The notes under the pieces are model-generated. The model was given only the letters and a program-made list of their open reading frames with translations, was not told where the DNA came from and made no database searches. A stretch of DNA of 64,000 bases from an uncultured Bacilli bacterium (GTDB taxonomy: Bacteria; Bacillota_I; Bacilli_A; RF39; UBA660): contig CAKPPW010000003.1 of assembly GCA_934177995.1 (NCBI GenBank), forward strand, positions 1-64,000. Reading direction: 5' to 3'. Position 1 is the first letter of the stretch; each line of letters opens with the position of its first letter. Shown here piece after piece: positions 28,446-38,289 of this stretch. A program made the translations under genes and the position numbers.

Positions 28446-29945
28446 ATGGGGAAAAAGATATTAGTTATAAGTTTTGCACTAGTTATAAGTTTCTTATTAG
28501 TTTTCTTTTGTCCTACATCTAAAGCAAAAGAGCCACAAGAAGTATATAGAGTTTATCTAAAAGGAAAATCACTAGGATTAATCGAAGATAAAGAAGATTT
28601 AGAGCAATACGTAGATAAAGAACAAGAAAAGATTAAAAAGAAATATAAAGTAGATAAGGTTTATGCTCCGGAAGACTTAAAAATAGAAAAGGAAATAACT
28701 TATCAAGAAAAGATTTCTACTACTAAACAAATATATGATAAATTAGCAGATTTAGAATCATTTACAATAAATGGTTATGCTATTAAGATTAAAGGGATAG
28801 ATACAGTTAATGAACAAGGAGAAAAAGTAAAAGGAGTAGACCAGACAATTTATGTTTTAGATAAAGATGTTTTTACAAAGGCTATGGATAAAACTATTAG
28901 ATCATTTGTTAATAATGATGATTATGAAAAATATCTAAACAATAAACAAAAAGAAATTAAAGATACAGGTACTATAATAGAAAATGTTTATATAGATAAT
29001 AAAATATCAGTTAAGAATACTAAAGTACCTGTTGATAAGACAATTTATGAAAACGTTGATGATTTAAGTAAGTATTTATTATTTGGTACTTTAGATGAAT
29101 ATCAAAAGTATACTGTTCAAGATGGAGATACTATTACTGATATAGCTTTTAATAATAAACTATCTGATAAGGAATTTTTAATTGCAAACCCATCATTTAA
29201 AGATGAAAATAGTTTATTGTTTACTGGGCAACAAGTAACTATTAATATTATTAAGCCACAATTTAGATTAGTAGAAGTTGATCATACAGTTTTTGATCAA
29301 GAGATAAAATACGATACAGAAGTTAAGTATGATGAAAATAAGATGGCTGGAACGGAAGAAGTTACTCAAAAAGGAGAAAATGGTCTTCAAAGAGTTACTA
29401 GTAAGATACAAAAAGTTAATGGGCAAATAGAAAGCTCTGTAATTAATGAAAGTGCTACTGAAAGACTAAAAGAACCAGTTAAAGAAATAATAGTCAAAGG
29501 TAAAAAACAAAATTCTTATTCATCTGGCATAGATATAACAGGTACAACTAAAGTAGAGGGTTATTGGAAGTGGCCTACAGCAACACCATATACTATTAAT
29601 AGTCCTTATGGTTATCGTTGGGGAGTATTACATGATGGAGTAGATATAGGTGGTGGATATGGTTCACCTATTTATGCAGCTAATAATGGAGTAGTAGTAC
29701 AATCTAGTTCTAAATATGATAATGGTCAATTTGTAGTAATTAATCATAATAACGGTTATTATACAATGTATGCTCATTTATCAGCACGATATGTAAAAGT
29801 AGGACAAAATGTTTCTATTGGTCAACAAATTGGAGCAATGGGAAAAAGTGGTTTTGCAACAGGAACACATTTACACTTTGGACTTTTCAGGGGATTTCCT
29901 TACCGAAGAGGATCAACATCATTACAACCACTTAGTTTATTCTAA
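28446..29945 (+). CDS. secreted M23 metallopeptidase with LysM and G5-like domains
   Basis: The 499-aa protein has a signal or anchor segment (5-22), an N-terminal region to about 215, a LysM (222-268) for peptidoglycan binding, a G5-like beta region (272-350) and a C-terminal M23 domain (375-499). Catalytic residues are complete: His396 and Asp400 (HDGVD), His444 (YAHL) and His477 (HLHF). It likely cleaves peptidoglycan cross-bridges. It stands between dnaB and walJ, where B. subtilis has walRKHI. Confidence 0.9.
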   Translation: MGKKILVISFALVISFLLVFFCPTSKAKEPQEVYRVYLKGKSLGLIEDKEDLEQYVDKEQEKIKKKYKVDKVYAPEDLKIEKEITYQEKISTTKQIYDKLADLESFTINGYAIKIKGIDTVNEQGEKVKGVDQTIYVLDKDVFTKAMDKTIRSFVNNDDYEKYLNNKQKEIKDTGTIIENVYIDNKISVKNTKVPVDKTIYENVDDLSKYLLFGTLDEYQKYTVQDGDTITDIAFNNKLSDKEFLIANPSFKDENSLLFTGQQVTINIIKPQFRLVEVDHTVFDQEIKYDTEVKYDENKMAGTEEVTQKGENGLQRVTSKIQKVNGQIESSVINESATERLKEPVKEIIVKGKKQNSYSSGIDITGTTKVEGYWKWPTATPYTINSPYGYRWGVLHDGVDIGGGYGSPIYAANNGVVVQSSSKYDNGQFVVINHNNGYYTMYAHLSARYVKVGQNVSIGQQIGAMGKSGFATGTHLHFGLFRGFPYRRGSTSLQPLSLF

Positions 29946-30697
29946 TGAAAATAATAACACTAGCGAGTGGTTCCAAAGGAAATACTTCTTATATAGAAGT
30001 AGGAAATACTCGCTTTCTTATTGATATAGGAATTACTTATAGACATTTATTAGAAAGATTAGAAGAGATTGGTAAAAGTATTGATGATATAGATGCTCTA
30101 CTTATTACGCATACTCACTCTGACCATATCAAAGGATTAAAAGTTTTTGTAAAGCATAATAATGTACCAGTTTATATAAGAGAAGAAATGTATAAAGAAT
30201 TAAAAGAAATATTACCTAAAGAGAAGATAGAATTATATAGTGATAAAATGCATCTTAAGGATGTAACTATAGATTTAGTGCATACATCACATGATGCTCC
30301 TGGTTCGGTTGGATTTTTAATAAACAATAGCTTGGTTTATATTACTGATACGGGTTATATTAATGAAAAGTATTATGATTTATTATCTAATAGAGAGATA
30401 TACTATATAGAAAGTAATCATGATGAACAGATGCTTTTGACAGGACCTTATCCCCATTACTTAAAACAAAGAATATTAAGTGATAAAGGACATCTATCTA
30501 ATGGAGCGACGGCTAGTTATTTAGAAAAGTTTATTGGTTCTAATACTAAGTATATTATTTTAGCTCATATAAGTGAGACAAATAATACTAAAGAGTTGGC
30601 ATTAGAGACTACTAAAGAAGCATTAGCAAATACAACTTATAGTCCTAAAATAGTAGTGGCATCACAAGAAGAGTTAGGAGAGGTAGTGGAAGTTTAA
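29945..30697 (+). CDS. walJ: metallo-beta-lactamase fold hydrolase WalJ (YycJ)
   Basis: The 250-aa protein has ITHTHSDHIKGL (HxHxDH), HTSHDAPGS and YITDTGY motifs. WalJ/YycJ is linked to DNA metabolism and cell-wall coordination; the exact reaction is not established. It overlaps the upstream gene by one base and rlmH by one base. Confidence 0.9.
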   Translation: MKIITLASGSKGNTSYIEVGNTRFLIDIGITYRHLLERLEEIGKSIDDIDALLITHTHSDHIKGLKVFVKHNNVPVYIREEMYKELKEILPKEKIELYSDKMHLKDVTIDLVHTSHDAPGSVGFLINNSLVYITDTGYINEKYYDLLSNREIYYIESNHDEQMLLTGPYPHYLKQRILSDKGHLSNGATASYLEKFIGSNTKYIILAHISETNNTKELALETTKEALANTTYSPKIVVASQEELGEVVEV

Positions 30698-31152
30698 TGA
30701 TAAAGTTAATTGTTGTTGGAAAAGTAAAAGAAAAATACTTTACTGATGCTATTAAAGAATATGCAAAAAGATTAAGTAAATATACAAAACTAAATATTAT
30801 AGAAGTAGCAGATTGTGGAATTGAGGAAATAGAGAAATCATTAAAGATAGAAAAAGAAGCGATAATGAAACATCTTACTCTTAAAGACTATATTATTTTA
30901 CTAGATGTTAAGGGAAAAGAAATGACATCAATAGAGATGGCTAACTTATTAGCAGAAAGAGAAATGAATAATAGTAATATAACATTTATTATTGGTGGTA
31001 GTAATGGCTTTCATGAAGATATTTATTCACTAGCTAAAGAAAGATGGTCTTTTTCTAAGTTAACATTTCCTCATCAACTATTTAGGGTAATGTTTTTAGA
31101 ACAACTATATCGGACATATAAAATAAGAAATAATGAAAAATATCATAAGTAG
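30697..31152 (+). CDS. rlmH: 23S rRNA (pseudouridine(1915)-N3)-methyltransferase RlmH
   Basis: The 151-aa SPOUT methyltransferase has the C-terminal knot: LLDVKGKEMTS, FIIGGSNGF, and the terminal EQLYRTYKIRNNEKYHK. The usual end is a leucine/arginine-rich RGExYHx; here it is NNEKYHK. Adjacent to walJ as in B. subtilis. Confidence 0.95.
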   Translation: MIKLIVVGKVKEKYFTDAIKEYAKRLSKYTKLNIIEVADCGIEEIEKSLKIEKEAIMKHLTLKDYIILLDVKGKEMTSIEMANLLAEREMNNSNITFIIGGSNGFHEDIYSLAKERWSFSKLTFPHQLFRVMFLEQLYRTYKIRNNEKYHK

Positions 31153-31163
31153 AGGTGAATATA

Positions 31164-31835
31164 ATGATAGGTAATGATTGGGATGAACATTTAAAGAATG
31201 AGTATGAAAAACCATATTTTCAAGAATTATTAAAATTTGTTGATGCCGAATATCATCAAAAAGAAATATATCCAAAGAAGAATGAAATATTTAATGCTTT
31301 TAGAAATACATCTTATAAAGATACAAAAGTAGTAATCTTAGGGCAAGACCCTTATCATGGAGTTAATCAAGCACAAGGACTTTCTTTCTCAGTAAGAGAT
31401 GGACTAAGGAAACCGCCAAGTTTAGTTAATATCTTTAAAGAGCTAGAAAGTGACTTAGGAATACCTTTTCCAGAAAAAAATAGTTTACTACCTTGGGCTA
31501 GCGAAGGAGTATTACTATTAAACAGTGTTTTAACTGTTGAGAAAGATAAAGCAGCATCACATAGTCATCGAGGTTGGGAAGAGTTTACGGATAAAGTTAT
31601 TGAAGAGGTAAATAAAAAAGAAGAACCAGTTGTCTTCATTTTCTGGGGCAATTATGCGAGAGCAAAAAAAGTATTGGTAACTAATCCTAAACATTTAGTT
31701 CTAGAATCTGCTCATCCATCACCATTTTCTGCATATAATGGTTTCTTTGGTAGTAGACCATTTTCTAAGACTAATGAATTTTTAGTAGCTAATGGAATAA
31801 AACCAATAGATTGGAACATAGAAAAAGACCTTTAG
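31164..31835 (+). CDS. ung: uracil-DNA glycosylase
   Basis: Removes uracil from DNA in base-excision repair. 223 aa with catalytic GQDPYHG, LLLNSVLTV and the HPSPFSA loop. ATG 31164 follows GAGGTG; GTG 31155 is in frame but too close to it. It converges on lemA with only 2 bp between the stops. Confidence 0.95.
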   Translation: MIGNDWDEHLKNEYEKPYFQELLKFVDAEYHQKEIYPKKNEIFNAFRNTSYKDTKVVILGQDPYHGVNQAQGLSFSVRDGLRKPPSLVNIFKELESDLGIPFPEKNSLLPWASEGVLLLNSVLTVEKDKAASHSHRGWEEFTDKVIEEVNKKEEPVVFIFWGNYARAKKVLVTNPKHLVLESAHPSPFSAYNGFFGSRPFSKTNEFLVANGIKPIDWNIEKDL

Positions 31836-31840
31836 GTCTA
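31826..31840 (-). terminator. lemA terminator
   Basis: On minus, AGACC/GGTCT with loop TAAA and then five T's (31825-31821). It overlaps the ung stop. Confidence 0.7.
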
Positions 31841-32353
31841 CTTAGAGAGAATTGCAAAAGATTCTCTTTTTTCTATCTTATAAATATCTAACTCTTTAAA
31901 ATGAGAAAATAAACTTACAATATTACTAGGAAATTTATGAATATAGTTATTAATTTCTACAGCATTATCATTATAATATTTTAGACTTCCTTTTAAGTCA
32001 CATTCATTATCATCAAATCGTCCTATTAAATTATTAAGCCTTTTATTAGATTCATATTCTTCAGCATCAGCTTCTTTTAATAGCTTGTTACCAAGTGAAC
32101 TTAACTCAATATAACATTGATGTTTACTTATCTCTTTTTTCTTAAACTCTTCTAATTCTTTTTCCATATCTTTATCAATAATTTTAGCAATCTTTAAAAG
32201 TATTTCTATTTTCTTTTCAAGGATTAATTCAATATTGTTATCAGCTTCTTCTACTTTTAGAAAGTAAAAATTAAACTTATTTTTATAATATAGGAAGTTT
32301 ATTACCAATAACAAAATAACTAAAAATACTAATCCTATTATTAAATATATCAT
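31838..32353 (-). CDS. LemA-family membrane protein
   Basis: The 171-aa protein has one N-terminal membrane segment (3-22) and a helical-bundle body. The LemA family is recognised from the C-terminal YYNDNAVEINNYIHKFPSNI. LemA proteins are envelope-associated with no agreed biochemical role. It lies head-on to replication with the PBP gene upstream. Confidence 0.8.
   Translation of the reverse strand: MIYLIIGLVFLVILLLVINFLYYKNKFNFYFLKVEEADNNIELILEKKIEILLKIAKIIDKDMEKELEEFKKKEISKHQCYIELSSLGNKLLKEADAEEYESNKRLNNLIGRFDDNECDLKGSLKYYNDNAVEINNYIHKFPSNIVSLFSHFKELDIYKIEKRESFAILSK
31846..31873 (+). terminator. ung terminator
   Basis: Stem AGAGAAT/ATTCTCT with an 8-nt loop and T's, lying inside the 3' end of lemA. 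Confidence 0.75.
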
Positions 32354-32383
32354 CTTATCACATCCTAAATGGATTATATCAAA

Positions 32384-32409
32384 GAAAAAAGAAGATTACA
32401 ATTGTCTTC
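32384..32409 (-). terminator. PBP gene terminator
   Basis: On minus, GAAGA/TCTTC with a 9-nt loop and then TTTTTT, just past the PBP stop. Confidence 0.7.
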
Positions 32410-32410
32410 C

Positions 32411-34372
32411 TTAAGTTTCTTTATTATCCGTTAATAATTCGTCAAAGACAGGGTCCGTCATTGTAGGTTCAGTTCCTTTAATATAATACATCATCTTAGT
32501 TTTAGTATCATTTTCTGTAGCAGGTTTTCCAGTGATAGGATTTACTAAGACACCTACAACATTATCTTTAGGTTTGTACCAATTATCTTCTTTTCCTTGC
32601 ATGTAGTCTTCAATCGATTTAATCCAGATGTTTTGAGCATACTTATATTCTTTTGGCTCTAAATCTCTATTATCATCATAACCACACCATACTAGAGCGA
32701 CTACGTCTTTATTGTAACCGATATACCAGTTATCAGTATTAGTAGTACCACTTTTTAAAGCATAAGTATGAGTCATTTTTGATGCTAGATTAATAGCTGT
32801 AGGGTAGTTATAATCAATAAAAGCAGAATCATAAGTAGCAGTTAGTAAGTTGCTTAGAATAAAAGTTAGACTAGAGTTTAAAACTAATTCCTTTTTATTA
32901 TCAGCTTCATATAAAATATTACCTTCTTGGTCTACTACTTTTTCAATGAAATGAGGCTTTATCTTATAACCTTCATTAGCAAAAGTAGCATAACCACCAG
33001 CCATTTCTAGCATTGATATTTCACTAGTACCAAGAGCAAGAGATGGGACTTTATCAAGTTTAGAAGTAATTCCTACTCTTCTAGCCATGTTAATTAATGT
33101 ATCTTCACCTAAGAATAAGTGTGTTTTAACAGCATATATATTTTCTGAATAAGAAATAGCAGTAGCCATAGATATAGGTTTATTTCCATACTTTTCATTA
33201 TAGTTTTTAGGAGAGTAAGTATCTTTATTGGAAAAAGTAAAAGTTGTTTGTTCACTAGTAAAGGTAGTAGATGCAGTAAAACCATTTTCTAAAGCTGCAT
33301 AGTAGAGGAAAGGTTTCATAGTAGAACCTACTTGTCTTTTAGCAGATATAGCTCTATTATATTCAGATTTATTATAGTCTTTTCCTCCGACTAGTGCTTT
33401 TACTCCACCTGTATTAGGGTCCATTAAGACAGCGGCTGTTTCTAATTCGTTATCTTTTAATACCTCTTTTACGTTAGCTTCTAACTCTTTTTGACTCTTA
33501 AGATTAAGACTAGTATAGATTTTTAATCCCCCAGTTTCTAAAAAAGTACTAGGAATTTCTTTAAGAGACTTTAACTCATTCATAACTGCATCTTGATAAT
33601 ACATTACAGTAGATAACTCTTCTTTTTCTTTTTCTCCAACAAAAGTTAAATTTTCTTTAACAGCTTCATTATATTCATCAGTGGTTATTTTCTTTTCCTT
33701 TAATAAGTTTTTTAAGATTAATTCTTGTCTAGCTTTAGCCTTTTTATAATTAACTAATGGTGAATAATTACTAGGAGATTTAGGAATACCTGTTAAAATA
33801 GCTGCTTCGGCAAGGTCTAAGTCTTTAGCTTTCTTTCCAAAATAAAACTGACTAGCATTTTCTATTCCATACATACCATGACCATAATTAATTGTATTTA
33901 AATAGCCTTCTAATATATCTTTCTTTTTATAATGTGATTCTATCTCGATAGTGTACCACATCTCATCCCATTTTCTTTTCCAGGTCTTAGAAAAGTCTAG
34001 AAATAAGTTTTTAGCATACTGTTGGGTTATTGTACTAGCACCTTGACTTCTATTTCTAGATAAAATATTAACGTACATAGCCTTCATAATTCTTAAATAG
34101 TCAAAACCTTTATGACGATAGAAATTTTTATCTTCAGTAGCAATTGTTGTTTTAACCACTTTATCAGAAATGTTATCAAGACTTACCCATTTACTATCGC
34201 CACTACCTTGAAAGAAAAGTTCATTATTTTCATCAAAAAGCATAAACTTATTAGCACTTTTGATTTGTAGTTTCGGTGATAAATAAGCATATGAGTAAGC
34301 ACAAACATTAAAAATAATAAATAATAAAATAAGAAGTATACTAAATTTAGTAAGTTTTTTTATAAATTTCAT
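32411..34372 (-). CDS. class A penicillin-binding protein (PBP1A family)
   Basis: A bifunctional peptidoglycan glycosyltransferase/transpeptidase of 653 aa. It has an N-terminal membrane anchor (9-31), a GT51 domain with catalytic Glu80 in ATEDKNFYRH and QGASTITQQYAKN, and a transpeptidase domain with Ser350-x-x-Lys353 (GSTMKP), SEN (409-411) and KSGT (540-543). The C-terminus is shorter than in long PBP1A proteins. It acts outside the membrane in wall synthesis. It is transcribed with or just ahead of lemA. Confidence 0.93.
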   Translation of the reverse strand: MKFIKKLTKFSILLILLFIIFNVCAYSYAYLSPKLQIKSANKFMLFDENNELFFQGSGDSKWVSLDNISDKVVKTTIATEDKNFYRHKGFDYLRIMKAMYVNILSRNRSQGASTITQQYAKNLFLDFSKTWKRKWDEMWYTIEIESHYKKKDILEGYLNTINYGHGMYGIENASQFYFGKKAKDLDLAEAAILTGIPKSPSNYSPLVNYKKAKARQELILKNLLKEKKITTDEYNEAVKENLTFVGEKEKEELSTVMYYQDAVMNELKSLKEIPSTFLETGGLKIYTSLNLKSQKELEANVKEVLKDNELETAAVLMDPNTGGVKALVGGKDYNKSEYNRAISAKRQVGSTMKPFLYYAALENGFTASTTFTSEQTTFTFSNKDTYSPKNYNEKYGNKPISMATAISYSENIYAVKTHLFLGEDTLINMARRVGITSKLDKVPSLALGTSEISMLEMAGGYATFANEGYKIKPHFIEKVVDQEGNILYEADNKKELVLNSSLTFILSNLLTATYDSAFIDYNYPTAINLASKMTHTYALKSGTTNTDNWYIGYNKDVVALVWCGYDDNRDLEPKEYKYAQNIWIKSIEDYMQGKEDNWYKPKDNVVGVLVNPITGKPATENDTKTKMMYYIKGTEPTMTDPVFDELLTDNKET

Positions 34373-34423
34373 TTAAATCACCTACATTTAGCTTGTCCAA
34401 TCTCTTTAAAAATAACAATAATC

Positions 34424-34452
34424 TTGTAAGAAATTTAATTCGTTGCTATAAT
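34424..34452 (+). promoter_or_regulatory. promoter of the ywiB-argS pair
   Basis: TTGTAA (34424-34429), 17-bp spacer, TATAAT (34447-34452). Confidence 0.75.
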
Positions 34453-34477
34453 ATTACCTGAATGAAAGGGAAATAAT

Positions 34478-34837
34478 ATGGAAGAAGTTAAAGTAATTGC
34501 TAAGTTAAGAACTAATGATGATGTTTTAACCTATGAAGGAAAAGCTGATTTTGATAAGAAAAAACAAGTAATTCAGTATCAAGATGAACATGCATTATTG
34601 ACAATATATTTAAAAGATAAAATATTACTAAGAGAGACAGATGACGCTATTCTTAGTTATAAATTTTTAGAGAATGTAGATAATTCCTTTGAGATATATC
34701 TTAAAGATACAAAGCAATGTGGAACAGTAGGAATGAAGACTAAACAAATAAAAGAGGGAGTTAATTCCTTTTTAGTGATATATAGAATTGATGGGAATGA
34801 TTTTGACCATGAATATAGTATAGAGTGGGAGGTTTAA
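34478..34837 (+). CDS. DUF1934 beta-barrel protein (YwiB-like)
   Basis: The 119-aa protein has a lipocalin-like all-beta pattern. It is 1 bp before argS, matching ywiB-argS in B. subtilis. Function is unknown; coupling to argS suggests shared expression. Confidence 0.8.
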   Translation: MEEVKVIAKLRTNDDVLTYEGKADFDKKKQVIQYQDEHALLTIYLKDKILLRETDDAILSYKFLENVDNSFEIYLKDTKQCGTVGMKTKQIKEGVNSFLVIYRIDGNDFDHEYSIEWEV

Positions 34838-34838
34838 T

Positions 34839-36584
34839 ATGAGTTTATTAAAAACAATAGAAGAAGATTTAACAAAGAAGATGAATGAATCATCTATTCC
34901 AATCGAAAAAGTAACTTTATTAGAAAGTAAACGTAAAGATTTAGGAGATTATCAATTAAATGATGCGATGAGTCTTGCTAAAATATTACATAAGAGTCCA
35001 ATGCTTATTGCTGAAGATATGAAGAAAGTTTTAGAAGAAAGTAATTATTTTTCTAAAGTAGAAATAGCAGCAGTTGGATTTCTTAATGTTACCTTAAAAG
35101 ATGAGTTGTTAGTAGAATTTGTAAATAACTATTATAATAGCGACTCTAAAGATGTTGATAAGTTAGTTAATAAAAAAATATTTTTAGATTACGGTGGAGC
35201 TAATATTGCTAAGACTCTGCATGTTGGTCATTTAAGAAGTGCTAATATTGGGGAAGCTTTAAAAAGATTAACTAAAAGACTTGGACAAGAGGTTATCTGT
35301 GATGTTCATTTTGGTGATATTGGTAGACAGTCTGGAATGGTTATTTATGAGTTAAGAAATAGATATCCTAATCTTAATTATTTTAAAGAAGAAGAAAGTG
35401 ATAACTGGGATGAGTTACCAATAACAGCTAAAGATTTAGAAGAAATATATCCAGTAGCTAGTACTAAAGCTAAAGAAGATGAAAACATCATGGAAGAGGT
35501 AAGACTTATTACTAAAGAGTTAGAAGAAGGTAAACCTAGTTATGTAGCTTTATGGGATAAGATTAAAAAATTATCAATAGAAGATATTAAAGAAGTTTAT
35601 AAAAAGTTTAATACTGATTTTGATTTATGGGAAGGTGAAAGTGACTGTTATTCTTATATGATGCCTATGCTAGAAGAATTAAGAAAAGATGGTTACTTAA
35701 AGAAAAGTGAAGGAGCAGAAATAATTGAAATAAAAAAAGATACTGATAAAGCTCCTATGCCTGACCTTGTAGTAGTAAAGAGTAATGGAGCTACTTTATA
35801 TGCTACTCGTGAGTTAGCAACTATGGTATCAAGAGTTAAACGTTTTAATCCTGATGAAATGTGGTATTTAACTGATTTAAGACAAGGACTTTATTTTGAA
35901 CAAGTATTTAGAGCAGCTCATAAGACTAAAATAGTAAGTGATGATACTAAGTTAGAATTCTTTGGATTTGGAACAATGAATGGTCCAGATGGTAAACCAT
36001 TTAAGACAAGAGATGGAGGTGCTTTATCCCTAAAAAGCCTTTTAAAAGAAGTAAAAGAAGAAGTAGCAAATCATTCTCATAACTTGGAAACTGAAGAAAA
36101 TAAAGATGAAATAATTGAACAAATAGCAGTAGCAGCTATTAAATATGCTGATTTATTATCAAATAGAACAACTGATTATATCTTTGATCCTAAAAAATTT
36201 GTTGATGTTGAAGGAAAAACTGGTCCATATCTTTTATATACTACTATAAGAATGAAATCACTATTAAAGAAAGCTAGAGAAAATAACTTGGATTATAGTA
36301 AATATACAAAGATTAGTGACGATGTTGAAAAAGAATTAATAACACTATTATTATCTAAGAATAAAGTATTACATAAAGCATATGATACAAAAGAATTAAA
36401 TGTAATATCAGATTATTTATATCAACTTACTAGTACCTATAGTAAATTCTATGAAAAATGTCATGTTTTAACTGAAAAAGATAAAAATATTCAAGAAAAT
36501 TGGTTACTTTTAACGAAAAATGTATATGATACAAATGTAGAGTTATTGACTATTTTAGGAATTGAAATACCTGAAAAAATGTAA
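34839..36584 (+). CDS. argS: arginine-tRNA ligase
   Basis: Class I synthetase of 581 aa. HVGHLRSANIGEAL is the HIGH motif. It has an N-terminal additional domain (1-90) and a C-terminal DALR anticodon-binding domain (450-581). No KMSKS, as usual for many ArgRS. No T-box upstream. Confidence 0.96.
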   Translation: MSLLKTIEEDLTKKMNESSIPIEKVTLLESKRKDLGDYQLNDAMSLAKILHKSPMLIAEDMKKVLEESNYFSKVEIAAVGFLNVTLKDELLVEFVNNYYNSDSKDVDKLVNKKIFLDYGGANIAKTLHVGHLRSANIGEALKRLTKRLGQEVICDVHFGDIGRQSGMVIYELRNRYPNLNYFKEEESDNWDELPITAKDLEEIYPVASTKAKEDENIMEEVRLITKELEEGKPSYVALWDKIKKLSIEDIKEVYKKFNTDFDLWEGESDCYSYMMPMLEELRKDGYLKKSEGAEIIEIKKDTDKAPMPDLVVVKSNGATLYATRELATMVSRVKRFNPDEMWYLTDLRQGLYFEQVFRAAHKTKIVSDDTKLEFFGFGTMNGPDGKPFKTRDGGALSLKSLLKEVKEEVANHSHNLETEENKDEIIEQIAVAAIKYADLLSNRTTDYIFDPKKFVDVEGKTGPYLLYTTIRMKSLLKKARENNLDYSKYTKISDDVEKELITLLLSKNKVLHKAYDTKELNVISDYLYQLTSTYSKFYEKCHVLTEKDKNIQENWLLLTKNVYDTNVELLTILGIEIPEKM

Positions 36585-36600
36585 AGTATATAAAAAAGTA

Positions 36601-36629
36601 TTGCAATTGCTAATAAAAAATGATATAAG
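36601..36629 (+). promoter_or_regulatory. rpoE promoter
   Basis: TTGCAA (36601-36606), 17-bp spacer, TATAAG (36624-36629). Confidence 0.8.
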
Positions 36630-36694
36630 TTTATATGATTTGAATATTAAGAAGAAATTCATTTTGAATAGACTTTAATACGGGAGGAAAAGAA

Positions 36695-37141
36695 ATGAAG
36701 TTGTCAGAAATGAAAAAAGAAGAATTAGAATTATTGTCAAATAAAGACATCACATTTTATCTTTTAGAGGAGCAAGGAAAGCAAAATACTGCTGAGCTTT
36801 TTAAAAGCATTGTAACTTTGTTAGAACTTCCAAGTAGTACTTTTGAAGAGAAAATAGGAGATTATTATACATCACTTACTACAGATAAACGTTTTATCAT
36901 GTTAGAAGATGGTTGTTGGGATTTAAGAAGTCGTCATACATCTGATAAAATAGCTAAAATAGAAGATGAAGAAGATGATGATGAAGAATCAGATGAAATA
37001 AAGGATGACATGATTACTGATGACATGGAAGAAGATAATTATGATTCAGGAGATGCTGATGACGATGATGATTATGTTGATCCTAATGAAGATTTAAAAG
37101 ACTTGGTTGTCGTTGATGAAGAAGAACTAGAAAATGAATAG
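36695..37141 (+). CDS. rpoE: RNA polymerase delta subunit
   Basis: Firmicute-specific RNAP subunit of 148 aa. The N-terminal HARE-HTH domain (1-90; LELPSSTFEEKIGDYYTSL) is followed by a highly acidic C-terminal tail (about 90-148) of Asp/Glu runs. It helps recycle RNAP and makes promoters sensitive to NTP levels. Confidence 0.94.
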   Translation: MKLSEMKKEELELLSNKDITFYLLEEQGKQNTAELFKSIVTLLELPSSTFEEKIGDYYTSLTTDKRFIMLEDGCWDLRSRHTSDKIAKIEDEEDDDEESDEIKDDMITDDMEEDNYDSGDADDDDDYVDPNEDLKDLVVVDEEELENE

Positions 37142-37150
37142 TTCTTTTTC
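37122..37150 (+). terminator. rpoE terminator
   Basis: AAGAACTA/TAGTTCTT around the rpoE stop, followed by T's. Confidence 0.75.
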
Positions 37151-37160
37151 TTTAAATTAT

Positions 37161-37190
37161 TTGCAAGAGATGTTGTAGCTATGATATAAT
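37161..37190 (+). promoter_or_regulatory. prfA promoter
   Basis: TTGCAA (37161-37166), 18-bp spacer, TATAAT (37185-37190). Confidence 0.8.
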
Positions 37191-37227
37191 TAGCTCGACA
37201 GTCAGACAAAGAAAGGACTTGATTTAG

Positions 37228-38289
37228 ATGATAGAAAGATTAGAAGCTACGCTTACTAAATATAATCAATTACAGACTGAGTTAATGAGTGAAGATGTTT
37301 TAAAAAATATTAATAAAACAAGGGAGATATCTAAAGAGATAGCAGATTTAGAAGAAGTAGTAACAGAATATAAGAAATATAAAAAAGTATTAGAATCTAT
37401 TATAGATACTAAAGAAATGTTAAATGATGATGAACTAAAAGAAATAGCTAAAGAAGAATTAAAAAGTTTAGAAGAAGAAAAAGAAAGCATTGAAAAGAAT
37501 CTAGAAATATTATTAATACCAAAGGATCCTAATGATTCTAAAAACGTTATTATGGAAATAAGAGGAGCAGCTGGTGGAGATGAAGCTAATATCTTTGCAG
37601 GTGATTTGTTTAGAATGTATTCAAGATATGCAGAAAGAATAGGTTTAAAGATAGAAATAATTAATGCTGTTGAAGGAACTGCTGGTGGATTTAGTCAAAT
37701 AGAATTTATGATTAAAGGGCAAGGTGCATATTCTAAACTTAAGTATGAAAGTGGGTCACACAGAGTACAAAGAGTACCAGTCACAGAAAGTAATGGAAGA
37801 ATTCAAACTTCTACAGCCACTGTTTTAGTAATGCCAGAAGCAGAGGATGTTAATATTACGATTGATCCAAAAGATTTAAGAATTGATATCTTTAGATCAT
37901 CAGGTTGTGGTGGTCAAGGAGTAAATACTACAGATAGTGCTGTTAGAATTACCCATTTACCTACTAATACAGTAGTAACTTGTCAAAATGAGAGAAGTCA
38001 AATTCAAAATAAGGAACAAGCTATGAAAGTATTAAAAGCAAGACTTTATGATTTAGAACAACAGAAACATGACCAAGAACTTGGTAGTGAAAGAAGAAGT
38101 AAGATAGGTACAGGAGATAGAGCAGAAAAGATAAGAACTTACAACTATCCACAAAATAGAGTAACAGATCATCGTATTGGTTTTACTACTAATAGTTTAG
38201 ATAGAGTAATGAATGGTCAATTAGATGAGATAATAGATGCTTTGACTATGGAAGATCAAAGAAGAAAATTAGCTGGTGAAGAAGCATAA
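37228..38289 (+). CDS. prfA: peptide chain release factor 1
   Basis: Reads UAA/UAG and releases peptides. 353 aa with the GGQ motif in SGCGGQGVNTTDSAVRITH, plus the domain 1 coiled coil. It overlaps prmC, which methylates the GGQ Gln. Confidence 0.96.
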   Translation: MIERLEATLTKYNQLQTELMSEDVLKNINKTREISKEIADLEEVVTEYKKYKKVLESIIDTKEMLNDDELKEIAKEELKSLEEEKESIEKNLEILLIPKDPNDSKNVIMEIRGAAGGDEANIFAGDLFRMYSRYAERIGLKIEIINAVEGTAGGFSQIEFMIKGQGAYSKLKYESGSHRVQRVPVTESNGRIQTSTATVLVMPEAEDVNITIDPKDLRIDIFRSSGCGGQGVNTTDSAVRITHLPTNTVVTCQNERSQIQNKEQAMKVLKARLYDLEQQKHDQELGSERRSKIGTGDRAEKIRTYNYPQNRVTDHRIGFTTNSLDRVMNGQLDEIIDALTMEDQRRKLAGEEA

